Below are positions 34,149 through 43,331 of a DNA stretch of 64,000 nucleotides, piece by piece. Positions within the stretch are counted from its first letter, which is position 1. Each line of letters begins with the position of its first letter. Under the pieces are notes generated by a model, which saw only the letters and a program-made list of their open reading frames with translations, ran no database searches and was not told the origin of the DNA. This stretch comes from an uncultured Collinsella sp. (lineage in GTDB: Bacteria > Actinomycetota > Coriobacteriia > Coriobacteriales > Coriobacteriaceae): the NCBI GenBank assembly GCA_958370785.1, contig CATXKN010000007.1:62001-126000 (forward strand), given 5' to 3'. The position numbers were made by a program, and so were the translations under genes.

Positions 34149-34273
34149 GCTGAGCGCGCGCCGTGTGCTTGACGAAAATCTTGCAGCGAACTTGACGGGT
34201 GCGTCTGGTGCAGCATGATTCATTCCATAACAGATACTATGCATAAATGCTATGAAAAGGTCGCAGACGGTAG

Positions 34274-34500
34274 CTAGCGTTAGGTGAGTTGCGCAACACA
34301 ATTGAACAGCGCTCATTTGAGGTACACTGCCAAAGGATGGGACAAGCTGGCAAGCGCATTGACCTGCGCAAAGACTGATTGGTTGGGGGATAAGTTTCAA
34401 TCGGACCACGCTGAACAAAAACTTGCCATTTGCGTACCAACAAACATCCTAAACCGTAGTATCGCTCTATTCATCTAGCGATACATATGGTCTAGCGTTA
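34274..34500 (+). promoter_or_regulatory. Upstream region of the SARP regulator
   Basis: About 380 bases without a gene, visibly more A/T-rich than its surroundings. CTAGCGTTA occurs twice (34274-34282 and 34492-34500). A dyad GTATCGCT (34459-34466) / AGCGATAC (34477-34484) lies 50 bases before the start. SARP proteins bind direct repeats, so self-regulation is possible. Confidence 0.35.
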
Positions 34501-34532
34501 CGGTGTCCATGTGGTCGAGTTGAGGAGCGGGC

Positions 34533-37532
34533 ATGGTTAACGATTTGGGCAATACGGACGACCTCGAGCTTATGCCGCTGGGCAGTAGTTATACGGTGCG
34601 GCGCGATCGCTTGATGAACGAACTTATCGCCAAGGGCCGAAAGGCCGGCATCGTAGTCCTCTACGCGCCTGATGGCTTTGGGAAAACCTCGGTGCTGCTG
34701 CAGTATACCCAAGAGGTTAAAAGCGATCCGACGCGAGGTCCCGTGCGGATCATCGAGGCAGACCGTGCTATTGGGCGCGAGGTGTTTATGCAGCTCGAGG
34801 TCGTTACCGATGAGCTTAAGGACAAGCCGCACTCCCTGATTGCAATCGATAACGTGCCTAATCTCAGCCAGAGCGAGACCGAGGAGCTGATCGACCGGAT
34901 CCGAAGCCTGCGTGCTATGGGGGTTGGGGTCTTTTTGAGCTGCCGTCCTTCGAATCGCCAGCTGATTCATGGACTGGGCGATTCGATTAAAGTCAACGCG
35001 CAGATGCTCAAGGTGCATGCCTATGAGTATTCGGCGTGGGCATCGGCGTTCTCGATCAGCACATCGCTCGACTTCTACCAGCTTACGCAGGGCGTGCCCG
35101 AGCTCGTCTCGGCTATGCAGTCGGGACTCTACGGGCAGGGAGACGTTGCCCAGATGCTCGAAAACGAGATCGTTAATATCTACGGTGCGGCACTTGTTGA
35201 TCTGGCATCGCTCGAGAACAACGCCCTGTTTAGTGTGGCATGCTTGATGGTCCTAATGGGTGAGGGCAATATTTCGGAGCTCGAGGCTTGCGGTGTTAGG
35301 CTTTCGGCGATTGACCAGTCCTATCTTGTCCGCGATTATCCCATATTTGGCGTTGATCCGGCAGACCGGAGCTTTACCTGCTTGGGTACCGAGGATAACG
35401 CACGTCTGCGATTGCGCAAGCTGGTCGCCGAAATTCGCCCCGAACTCGTTGTGCGGGCGGCGCGTATATTGATTAAAGCGGGGCGCTGCGATACCGCGAT
35501 GGACCTTGCCGACGCGTTTTTGGACCGCAGTGCGGTGTTGGAGCTTGCCGGGCAGTATGGGGTCGATCTGGCCCTGACGGGGCATGGAGGGGATATCTGC
35601 CGCGCGGCACTGGGAAAGACCGAAGCAGATGGCCGGGTATCGGAGCCGACGCCTGACGAGGCACTCGGCATCTATCTGGCGGCGGTGAGCGTCTCCAATA
35701 CAAAACTCGCGCGGTATATGGCCTCAATTATCGAGCATGCGGGCGAGCAAGCGATTTGCGAGCTCGATCCCGTGTCGTGGAAGGTAGCGCACGCGTTTAC
35801 GGCCGCCTGTTATGGAGATAGTGGTCTGGGGCTTCCGGCAAGCCATACAGCGCTGGGAAGTGAGGCGTCTTGTGCCGCACTCGACATGCTGTCCGCACAT
35901 ATCGAGATAAAACATGGGCTGACCGAGCGGGCGAAGGGTGGTGAGATCCTCGCAGGGCTCAAAACGGATAAGGTCTACGATTGTGAGCTCGATATCGCGG
36001 GGACGTTTGTGCGGGCGGACCGCATGTTGACGGAGCTATTTGATGGGTCGTATGCAGGGACTGACGAGCGTGATGACGAGATGGCCCTGACGCTCGAGGC
36101 ACTCGAAGCGCGTGACATCCGAGCACTCGCCATCTGGGTGCGCATGGTATTATCGGCGCGGCGCCTGTTTGCCGGCATGCCGGTGACCGACGAGCAGGCA
36201 TTCAATGAGCTCGACCGTTTTGCCGTGCGTGTGCGTGACAATCAAGTCCAGTTGTTTGGCTTGATACTGGAAGGCTGGCAGTCGTTGGCTGAGGGGCGTC
36301 CGGTCAATGCCAAATTCCGTGCGGTGCAGGTGCTCAGGCTTGCCGAGGAATCTATTGGATACATACGCGACAACGCACTGTTGCTAGAGCGCGCGGCGTA
36401 CTTACGCAATACATCGATGGTATCGGTGCGCGAAGAGGCAGAGCTGCTCGATTTGAGTCGGACGCAGGTCGGTGGTGCCGAGGCTTGGATGGTGGCGTTG
36501 CATTTGGCCTCCGCGGGCCGCGATAGCGACCTTGCAGCCTGGATGTCCATGAACCGCCCGGGGATTTTAGATCCGTCGTATCGGCTGTTTGCGCGTCTTG
36601 CGATGCATTGTCTGGGTGAGCCGGCTGCTAGAATTCGAAAGAAGCTCCCGGTGCGCGAGCTGTCGCGATATTCGCTGCGTGACGACTTTGAGGGCGAAGG
36701 CGAGCGTCTGTTCCAGGCCGGCGATGCCGAGGGTGTCGATGTGATTGGCCATATCGAGATCCGCATGTTTGGGGCGTTTCGCGCCGAGCGCGACGGGTTT
36801 CCCATCACGGATAAGATGTGGCGCCGCAAGAAAGCGGCGACGCTTGCCGAGCGGCTTGCGCTGGGTATGGATGCACTGGTCGACCGCGAGACGCTGGCCA
36901 TGGAGCTATGGCCCCATGCCGAGTTCAATAGCGCCCGCAACAACCTGTACTCGACGATATCGCGCTTGCGTTCGGCCTTGGGGCCGACACCGGACGGCAA
37001 GTCGTGTGTGCTGATCCAAAACGAGTGCATTGGGCTTAACGGCGATTACGTCAAGACCGACGTGCGGTTGTTTGATCAGATAAGCCGCGAAGTTTTGGGA
37101 AATCGCACGGGTGCGCGCGGACCCCATCTGATTGAGCTGTGCCTTAAGATTGAGCAGCTTTACGCCGGCCCGTTGTATGTTCCCAATGGCTGTAATCCCA
37201 CCTACTTTTTGCGTATGAGGCGCATTATGGAATCTAAGTATATCGACTGCATGATTCGGGGCGCGAATGCCGCCCTAGAAGAAAACGACCTGCAGTCGGC
37301 GGTATGGCTGGTGGAGTCGGGGCTGCGGCAAGAGACGGCGCGCGAGGACATGGTGCGTTGCGCTATGCGCGTCTACGGTGCGGCGGGGCGACGACGCGAT
37401 ATCGTCGAGCTGTACAGTGGGCATATGCATCACCTGAGGGAGCAGGTCAATGGCGTGCCCGAGCCCGAGACGCGGCGTCTGTACGAGCGCTTGGTGGAGG
37501 GTAGGCTTAACCGCGTGCTCGTCGAACGATAA
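34533..37532 (+). CDS. Large SARP-family regulator with N-terminal P-loop (STAND-type)
   Basis: 999 residues. The N-terminus holds a Walker A-like APDGFGKT (45-52) and a Walker B-like LIAIDNV, as in MalT/AfsR-type STAND ATPases. A long helical middle, probably TPR-like, follows. Residues about 739-990 form the OmpR-like winged helix plus bacterial transcriptional activator domain, opening IEIRMFGAFRAERDG and containing ELWPHAEFNSARNNLYSTISRLR. The layout is reversed relative to classic SARPs, where the DNA-binding part is first. No adjacent target is obvious: downstream genes converge. A terminator separates it from yhbY. Confidence 0.85.
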   Translation: MVNDLGNTDDLELMPLGSSYTVRRDRLMNELIAKGRKAGIVVLYAPDGFGKTSVLLQYTQEVKSDPTRGPVRIIEADRAIGREVFMQLEVVTDELKDKPHSLIAIDNVPNLSQSETEELIDRIRSLRAMGVGVFLSCRPSNRQLIHGLGDSIKVNAQMLKVHAYEYSAWASAFSISTSLDFYQLTQGVPELVSAMQSGLYGQGDVAQMLENEIVNIYGAALVDLASLENNALFSVACLMVLMGEGNISELEACGVRLSAIDQSYLVRDYPIFGVDPADRSFTCLGTEDNARLRLRKLVAEIRPELVVRAARILIKAGRCDTAMDLADAFLDRSAVLELAGQYGVDLALTGHGGDICRAALGKTEADGRVSEPTPDEALGIYLAAVSVSNTKLARYMASIIEHAGEQAICELDPVSWKVAHAFTAACYGDSGLGLPASHTALGSEASCAALDMLSAHIEIKHGLTERAKGGEILAGLKTDKVYDCELDIAGTFVRADRMLTELFDGSYAGTDERDDEMALTLEALEARDIRALAIWVRMVLSARRLFAGMPVTDEQAFNELDRFAVRVRDNQVQLFGLILEGWQSLAEGRPVNAKFRAVQVLRLAEESIGYIRDNALLLERAAYLRNTSMVSVREEAELLDLSRTQVGGAEAWMVALHLASAGRDSDLAAWMSMNRPGILDPSYRLFARLAMHCLGEPAARIRKKLPVRELSRYSLRDDFEGEGERLFQAGDAEGVDVIGHIEIRMFGAFRAERDGFPITDKMWRRKKAATLAERLALGMDALVDRETLAMELWPHAEFNSARNNLYSTISRLRSALGPTPDGKSCVLIQNECIGLNGDYVKTDVRLFDQISREVLGNRTGARGPHLIELCLKIEQLYAGPLYVPNGCNPTYFLRMRRIMESKYIDCMIRGANAALEENDLQSAVWLVESGLRQETAREDMVRCAMRVYGAAGRRRDIVELYSGHMHHLREQVNGVPEPETRRLYERLVEGRLNRVLVER

Positions 37533-37562
37533 AAAATGAGCGTCCGAATTGCTCGGACGCTC
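37531..37562 (-). terminator. Terminator of the YhbY gene
   Basis: On the minus strand, the 10-bp stem GAGCGTCCGA / TCGGACGCTC (37538-37562) is followed by ATTTTTT. Confidence 0.88.
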
Positions 37563-37601
37563 GCAAGCTTGATGTATGTTGGCTCGCCGGATTGTTGGCT
37601 C

Positions 37602-37901
37602 TTAGACGAGCTTAATCTTCTCGATGTCCTTGCGCGAGGACTCGCGATACAGCGAGAACTTGCGGCCGATAACCTGGACGACCTCGGCATGGCAGCGATC
37701 GGCAAGCTCTTCGGCGGCCTCGCGGGCGGATAGGCTGGAACCATCGAGTACGGAGCACTTAACGAGCTCGTGCTTCTCCAGGTAGGCGACCGTCTGCTCG
37801 ACGGTGCCCTCGTTGATGTCGGACTTGCCGATGATGATGGCGGGGTTGAGGTGATGGGCCATGCTGCGAAGCTGCTTGACCTGGGCTCCTGTCAGTGCCA
37901 T
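37602..37901 (-). CDS. yhbY: YhbY-type CRM-domain RNA-binding protein
   Basis: 99 residues, a single CRM domain. LTGAQVKQLRSMAHHLNP at the start, IIGKSDINEGTV and the C-terminal QVIGRKFSLYRES are the family hallmarks, with GKSD replacing the usual GKxG loop. Members bind pre-50S particles and help ribosome assembly. The gene is monocistronic with its own terminator. Confidence 0.93.
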   Translation of the reverse strand: MALTGAQVKQLRSMAHHLNPAIIIGKSDINEGTVEQTVAYLEKHELVKCSVLDGSSLSAREAAEELADRCHAEVVQVIGRKFSLYRESSRKDIEKIKLV

Positions 37902-38083
37902 GGGTTCTCGCTTTCTATGTTATGGGGCGCCCCGCGATGGGGCCTTAATCTACGTGAGCTGTCCCACGATAGCGCAGGAACGGCGCGGTGTGGGGCGTGT
38001 TTGCCCAGTTCAAAAAGAATGCGGATGCCGAGTGGGAGAACAGCGCGGGTTACAGGCGGACGTGTACGGCAGCCGAAAGCGGT

Positions 38084-38971
38084 CTATGGACGGCTTGAAG
38101 AGACCGGCTCCCATGCAATAAACGCCCACCGAACCTTGCGGACGTGGTCGAGCATGTAGCACCCCTGCGGCACTCCCTTGGACCCTGGCTCGCCGGCATG
38201 GGGATTCTCAATCATATGCTGAGCGATGTAGTCGCGCAGACGGTCGATCTTATCCTCGTTACCGTGCTCGAGCATGCGGGAGAAGTCCGCCACTCCCGCC
38301 TCAAGGCTATCGAAGGTATCGCGACGAGGCGATTCAAAGTACGTAACCTGCGGCAGGGCACCCATCTGAATGAGGATATTAAAGGCATACACAAAGCCAT
38401 TACTGCAGGTAACCGAGGCACCGATGGCGTTCATCAGGTGCAGGTCATAGCGCGGGCTGGAGTTGGCGACCATCGTGACAGCACAACGTCGACGAGCCGT
38501 TCGATCAAGCTTGGCAAGCGCGCCTTTTAGGTTGGTCGTGGTGACAGAGCGACTGGCAAAGGCAACATCTACCGCTTTCGCGACCGGTCCAACCAAATCC
38601 CAGTCATCATCCCAAGCAAGCTCAAGCGGTGTAATGCGATCCTCGAGCCCATAGTACTCAATGCCGGCATCAAGCGTGCCCAACATGGCAGGGGAAAAGT
38701 CAGCAGCAATCACAGGATGCCCGTCTTGCGCAAGCGGAATAGCAATCGACCCAGCCCCACACCCCATATCCAGCACGGATTCACCAGGCTTTAACGCCAG
38801 CAGCTTCATAAAGTCCCGGGCATACGGAGCAGTCTCAAGCGGCCGAAAATGCCGAGCCCTTTTGTCCCACTCAAAAGAGTCATCTGCCCGCCGCCGACCA
38901 GCCTGCAGACGCATCCATTCCTGATTCCAATCCGCAGAAAGCAGCTCAGAACGAATCAAATCATCAGCCAC
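38084..38971 (-). CDS. SAM-dependent methyltransferase
   Basis: 295 residues, class I Rossmann methyltransferase. Motif I is VLDMGCGAGSIAIPLA, motif II acidic residue lies in VIAADFSPAML, and motif IV is AFASRSVTTTNLK. It is followed by a C-terminal cap. The text FMKLLALKPGESVLDMGCG resembles small-molecule methyltransferases often found near corrinoid or metal genes. The substrate is unknown. No ribosome site stronger than weak GGGGGAT was seen. It lies between two unrelated genes. Confidence 0.85.
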   Translation of the reverse strand: MADDLIRSELLSADWNQEWMRLQAGRRRADDSFEWDKRARHFRPLETAPYARDFMKLLALKPGESVLDMGCGAGSIAIPLAQDGHPVIAADFSPAMLGTLDAGIEYYGLEDRITPLELAWDDDWDLVGPVAKAVDVAFASRSVTTTNLKGALAKLDRTARRRCAVTMVANSSPRYDLHLMNAIGASVTCSNGFVYAFNILIQMGALPQVTYFESPRRDTFDSLEAGVADFSRMLEHGNEDKIDRLRDYIAQHMIENPHAGEPGSKGVPQGCYMLDHVRKVRWAFIAWEPVSSSRP

Positions 38972-39136
38972 GGGCCATCCCCCTTACAACAAAAAAGCGA
39001 CTCCTCCCAAAAGAAGAGCCGCAACCAGCATATATCAGAAAGAACCGATCCAACGCTAAACCGCCATACCAGCAAAGTAGGGCAGAAGCGAAGCGACTGC
39101 CAAAGGGATAGAATCCAACCGAGGTCCCGTTGTGCG

Positions 39137-39270
39137 GGAGCCCCGGGGAGGGCAAATATATAAGGTCGATCGCGAGTTCCGCACGAGCCGGAGAGCACTT
39201 AATGTGCTCTCCGTGCGAGTCAGGACTGTCCGAGCAGGCGACCTTATATATTTGCCCTCCCCGGGGCTCC
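39137..39270. repeat. Long variable-arm hairpin, element 2 (plus orientation)
   Basis: Perfect 32-nt arms (39137-39168 and 39239-39270), beginning GGAGCCCCGGGGAGGGC. The core contains GAGTTCCGCACG, the inner stem GGAGAGCAC (39190-39198) / GTGCTCTCC (39204-39212) with loop TTAAT, and AGGACTGTCCGAG. The core order equals that of the element at 20056 read in reverse, while the outer arms differ. It lies just after the DUF711 gene stop. Confidence 0.88.
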
Positions 39271-39287
39271 TCGCCAGTCCCCCTCAG

Positions 39288-40652
39288 CTAGTTCTTCAGC
39301 GAGTTCAGCGGTGCCGGGAAGCGTCCACCACGGTGGGCAAGCACGGTGCCGGCGTTGGGGTTCACCGGCATGATGGGCGCACGGCCGAACAGGCCGCCGT
39401 ACTCGACGCAGTCGCCCACGCCCTTGCCAATGGCGGGAATCACGCGGACGGCCGTGGTCTTGTTGTTGATGACGCCGATAGCCATCTCGTCGGCGATGAT
39501 GCCGGCGATGGTCTCGACCGGGGTGTCGCCGGGGATGGCGATCATGTCCAGGCCGACGGAGCACACGCAGGTCATGGCCTCGAGCTTCTCGAGCGAAAGC
39601 GCGCCGGCCTCGACGGCGGCGATCATGCCGGCGTCCTCGGACACGGGGATAAAAGCGCCCGAGAGGCCGCCCACGCTGGAGCTGGCCATGACGCCGCCCT
39701 TCTTGACGGCATCGTTGAGCATGGCGAGCGCGCAGGTCGTGCCGGGGCCACCGCAGGTGCCCACGCCGATGATCTCGAGGATGCGCGCGACAGAGTCGCC
39801 GATGGCGGGCGTGGGGGCCAGCGACAGGTCGACAATGCCCTTCTCGACACCCAGGCGATGAGCGGCCTCGCGGCTCATGAGCTCGCCGGCACGGGTGATC
39901 TTAAAGGCGGTCTGCTTAATCTTCTCGGCGACTTCCATCATCGATGCGGAGTCGGGCAGCGTCTCCAGGGCTGCGGCCATAACGCCGGGGCCCGAGACGC
40001 CAACGTTGATGACGGCGTCGGCCTCGCCACCGCCGTGGACGGCGCCCGCCATAAACGGGGAGTCCTCGACCATATTGGCAAAGCAGACAAACTTGGAAGC
40101 GCCGACGGAATCCTGGTCGGCCGTGAGCTTAGCGGCGTCGATGATGGTCTGCGCAGCCATGAGTACGGCGTCCATGTTGATGCCGGCACGCAGGCTGGCG
40201 ACGTTGACGCTGGAGCAGACGCGGCTGGTGGTGGCGAGCGCCTGCGGGATGGACTGGATGACGCGGCGGTCGGCGTCGCCAATGCCCTTCTGGACGAGCG
40301 CGGAGAAGCCACCCAGGTAATCGATGCCGAGCGTCTCGGCCGCGCGGTCGAGGGCGTGCGCGATGGGGGTGAGGTCCTCATCCTTGCAGCAAGCGGCGAT
40401 CTGCGCCACCGGGGTGACGGAGACGCGCTTGTTGACGATAGGGATACCGTACTCGCGCTCGAGGTTCTCGGCGGTCTCGACCAGATGCTCAGCCGTGTGC
40501 GTCACGTGGTCGTAGATCTTCGTGCACATGCGGTCGAGGTTCTCGTCGCCGCAACCCATGAGCGAAACACCCATGGTGATGGTCCTGATGTCGAGGTTCT
40601 GCTCCTCAACCATGCCGCGGGTTTCCGCGATTTCTGCGGGCGTGATCGCCAT
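39288..40652 (-). CDS. DUF711/UPF0210 family protein (PFL-like fold)
   Basis: 454 residues. The start MAITPAEIAETRGMVEEQNLDIRT (split here as MAITPAEIAETRG and MVEEQNLDIRTITMG) is characteristic of the UPF0210/DUF711 family. A structure of that family has a pyruvate-formate-lyase-like barrel, but no reaction is established. The ATG at 40652 with TAGGAG is chosen over the longer in-frame opening. Family members usually sit next to a small ACT-domain protein (UPF0237); none is present here. Confidence 0.88.
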   Translation of the reverse strand: MAITPAEIAETRGMVEEQNLDIRTITMGVSLMGCGDENLDRMCTKIYDHVTHTAEHLVETAENLEREYGIPIVNKRVSVTPVAQIAACCKDEDLTPIAHALDRAAETLGIDYLGGFSALVQKGIGDADRRVIQSIPQALATTSRVCSSVNVASLRAGINMDAVLMAAQTIIDAAKLTADQDSVGASKFVCFANMVEDSPFMAGAVHGGGEADAVINVGVSGPGVMAAALETLPDSASMMEVAEKIKQTAFKITRAGELMSREAAHRLGVEKGIVDLSLAPTPAIGDSVARILEIIGVGTCGGPGTTCALAMLNDAVKKGGVMASSSVGGLSGAFIPVSEDAGMIAAVEAGALSLEKLEAMTCVCSVGLDMIAIPGDTPVETIAGIIADEMAIGVINNKTTAVRVIPAIGKGVGDCVEYGGLFGRAPIMPVNPNAGTVLAHRGGRFPAPLNSLKN

Positions 40653-40699
40653 CCTTGCGCTCCTATCTGCCAAAACGAGCATAGTCCCCTTTATTCTAA

Positions 40700-40736
40700 C
40701 GTGCCGCACACGTCTCGTGGCGCGTGCGGCACGTTT
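40700..40736 (-). terminator. Terminator-like hairpin after metH
   Basis: 13-bp stem CGTGCCGCACACG (40700-40712) / CGCGTGCGGCACG (40721-40733). It lies between metH and the DUF711 gene, both leftward, and ends the methionine operon if functional. T-rich sequence is found on both sides. Confidence 0.6.
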
Positions 40737-40760
40737 TGGTGCTCGGTTGTTTCCGTTGTG

Positions 40761-43331
40761 TTACTGCCCAAAGACCTCTTCGGCGATGCGCGCGCTCTCG
40801 GCGGCGTCCTTGGCGTAGTAGTCTGCGCCGATCTGTTTGGCGTATTCGGGGGTGAGCACAGCGCCGCCCACGATGATCTTGACGCCTGGGACCTCGGCAT
40901 GAAGCAGCTTGATGGTCTCCTCCATGGCGACGACCGTGGTGGTCATAAGCGCCGAGAGGCCGACGAGCTTAATGTCGCGCTCCTTGACGGTTTTGAGCAC
41001 CTCTTGCGGGTCGACGTCGCGGCCTAGGTCAAAGACGGTGTAGCCGTAGTTGTCGAGCAGCATCTTAACGATGTTCTTACCGATGTCGTGGATATCGCCC
41101 TTGACGGTGGCCACGCAGATCTTACCCTTGTCGGCAATCTCGCCGGCGGGCATCAGGCGTTTGATGGTATCGAAGCCCACGCGCGCGGCCTCGGCAGAGG
41201 CCATGAGCTGCGGCAAGAAGAACTTGCCCTGGTCAAAGAGGACTCCGACCTCGTCGAGGGCGGGGATAAAGTGGTTGTTGATGAGGTCCATGGCGTCGTG
41301 GTCGGCCAGCAGGCGTTCGGTCTCGGCCGCGATTTCGCCCTTGCGACCCGAGACGACCATGTGGCGGATGGGGTCGTCATCGGCTCTTGCGGTGGTGCTT
41401 GCGGCAGGCGCGGCATCGCTCGATGCTGACTGAGCGGCCGCCGGGTTGGCGGCAATCTTGTACGGGTCGGTCCAGCCGGCGTAGCGCTCGATGTATCCGG
41501 TCGAGCCCTCGTCCTCAACGCTCAGCACGCGATAGCTGTAGACGGTGTCCATAAAGCGCTTGGAGCCCGGGTTCATGATGGGGGCGTCCAGACCTGCACC
41601 AAAGGCGGCGGCCAAAAAGACCGAGCCCAGCAGCGGCCGCGCGGGCAGGCCAAAGCTGATGTTCGATACACCGAGTGCGCACTTGACGCCCAGGCGTTCC
41701 TTGCACATAGACATGGCGCGCAGGATCTGCTCAGCCTGGCGCTGGTTGGTCGAGGCGGTCATGACTAGGCAGTCGATGAGGATGCGGTCCGGGCCGATGC
41801 CGTAACGGGCGGCTTCGGCCACAATGCGCTCGGCGATGGCATAGCGAGCCTCGGCGGTATCGGGGATGCCGCCCTCGTCGAGCGTGAGGCCGACGACGTT
41901 GGTGCCATAGTGGGCGACCAGCGGGAAGATCTCGTCCATGATCTGCTGTTTGCCGTTAACCGAGTTGATGATGGGCTTGCCGGCGTAGCGACGTACGGCG
42001 GCCTCGACGGCGGCGGGGTCGGTGGAGTCGATCTGCAGCGGCAGCAGCGTGGAGCCTTGGAGCTGCTCGGTCGCTTGCTGGATGACCTTGACTTCGTCGA
42101 TCTCGGGCAGGCCCACGTTGACGTCCAGGATGTCGGCGCCTTGCTCCTGCTGGCTGATGCCCTGGCTCACGACGTAGTCCAGGTCGCCGTCGCGTAGGGC
42201 CTGCTGCAGGCGCTTTTTGCCGGTGGGGTTGATGCGCTCGCCGATGACGGCGATCTTGTGGCCGTCGCAGGGGAGGTCCACGACCGTCTGGGCGCTCGTG
42301 ACCGACATGCTGGGCTTGCGGTGACGCGGGCTGGGCGTGTGGTTGTCGATGAGGGTACGAAGTGCTGCCATGTGCGCCGGCGTGGTTCCGCAGCAGCCGC
42401 CAACGACGCTTACGCCGTCGACGATCATGCCGGCGACGGCCTCGGCGTACTCGGGCGCCTGGATATCAAAGACGGTATTGCCGTCATCGTCCACGTGGGG
42501 CAGTCCCGCATTGGCCTGCACCATAACGGGCTTGTCGGTAACGGTGAGCATACGCGCAGCGAGTCCTCGGAGCTCGGCCGGGCCTTGGCTGCAGTTAATG
42601 CCCAGGACGTCGGCGCCGACGGCGTCGAGGGTGATGGCGGCGACCTCGGGGCTCGTGCCCAAGAAGGTGCGGCCGTCTTCCTCAAAGGTCATAGTGGCAA
42701 AGACGGGCAGGTCGGAGTTCTCGCGGCAGGCGAGGACGGCCGCCTTGATCTCGGCAAGGTCGGTCATGGTCTCGATAATAAAGAGGTCCACGCCCGCAGC
42801 GACGCCGGCGCGCACCTCCTCGGCAAAGAGGTCATAGGCCTCGTCAAAGCTGAGGGTGCCCAGGGGACGCAGCAGGGCGCCGATGGGGCCGATGTCGCCG
42901 GCGACGTAGCGGGCGCCGGCCTCGCGGGCGCAAGTGACTGCCGCGGCAAAGACGTCTGCCACGGTGGCGGCGCCGCCGAGTTTGTGAGCGTTGGCGCCAA
43001 AGGTGTTGGCGGTGATCACGTCGCAGCCAGCCTCGACGTACTGACGCTGGATATCGGTGATGACCTGGGGCTCCTCAAAGTTGAGCAACTCGGGCAGGGC
43101 GCCGGCCTTCATGCCGGCCGCCTGCAGCATGGTGCCCATGCCGCCGTCAAACAGCAGGTGCCCCGTGCCCTCGATGGCGGCACGCAGGCGGTCATCCTTA
43201 ATGTGCAGGTCGTCGATCGTGCGCGTCTTGTATGCGGCGCCATCGCGGCGTGCGGCATCAACGGGTGCCGCCAGCGCGGCACCGTCAGAATCATGAGTGA
43301 TAAGTATGTTTGAGCTATTCGCCATGTGCAT
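40761..43331 (-). CDS. metH: Cobalamin-dependent methionine synthase, without activation domain
   Basis: 856 residues. The order is homocysteine-binding barrel (about 35-330; zinc Cys in GINCSQG and GGCCGTTP), pterin-binding domain (about 355-625; AVIGERINPTG), Ala/Ser linker, cobalamin cap (about 680-750), and B12-binding domain with GDIHDIGKN (His about 747). The AdoMet reactivation domain is absent and is encoded separately at 45561-46352. The enzyme methylates homocysteine using methyltetrahydrofolate. The ATG at 43331 (or 43325) overlaps the end of the restriction gene upstream, so its ribosome site lies inside foreign coding DNA. Confidence 0.95.
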   Translation of the reverse strand: MHMANSSNILITHDSDGAALAAPVDAARRDGAAYKTRTIDDLHIKDDRLRAAIEGTGHLLFDGGMGTMLQAAGMKAGALPELLNFEEPQVITDIQRQYVEAGCDVITANTFGANAHKLGGAATVADVFAAAVTCAREAGARYVAGDIGPIGALLRPLGTLSFDEAYDLFAEEVRAGVAAGVDLFIIETMTDLAEIKAAVLACRENSDLPVFATMTFEEDGRTFLGTSPEVAAITLDAVGADVLGINCSQGPAELRGLAARMLTVTDKPVMVQANAGLPHVDDDGNTVFDIQAPEYAEAVAGMIVDGVSVVGGCCGTTPAHMAALRTLIDNHTPSPRHRKPSMSVTSAQTVVDLPCDGHKIAVIGERINPTGKKRLQQALRDGDLDYVVSQGISQQEQGADILDVNVGLPEIDEVKVIQQATEQLQGSTLLPLQIDSTDPAAVEAAVRRYAGKPIINSVNGKQQIMDEIFPLVAHYGTNVVGLTLDEGGIPDTAEARYAIAERIVAEAARYGIGPDRILIDCLVMTASTNQRQAEQILRAMSMCKERLGVKCALGVSNISFGLPARPLLGSVFLAAAFGAGLDAPIMNPGSKRFMDTVYSYRVLSVEDEGSTGYIERYAGWTDPYKIAANPAAAQSASSDAAPAASTTARADDDPIRHMVVSGRKGEIAAETERLLADHDAMDLINNHFIPALDEVGVLFDQGKFFLPQLMASAEAARVGFDTIKRLMPAGEIADKGKICVATVKGDIHDIGKNIVKMLLDNYGYTVFDLGRDVDPQEVLKTVKERDIKLVGLSALMTTTVVAMEETIKLLHAEVPGVKIIVGGAVLTPEYAKQIGADYYAKDAAESARIAEEVFGQ

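Noticed and set aside
39132..41027. 631-codon plus-strand frame across the DUF711 and metH genes
   Set aside because: It spans a long hairpin and two real minus-strand genes. No domain is recognisable.
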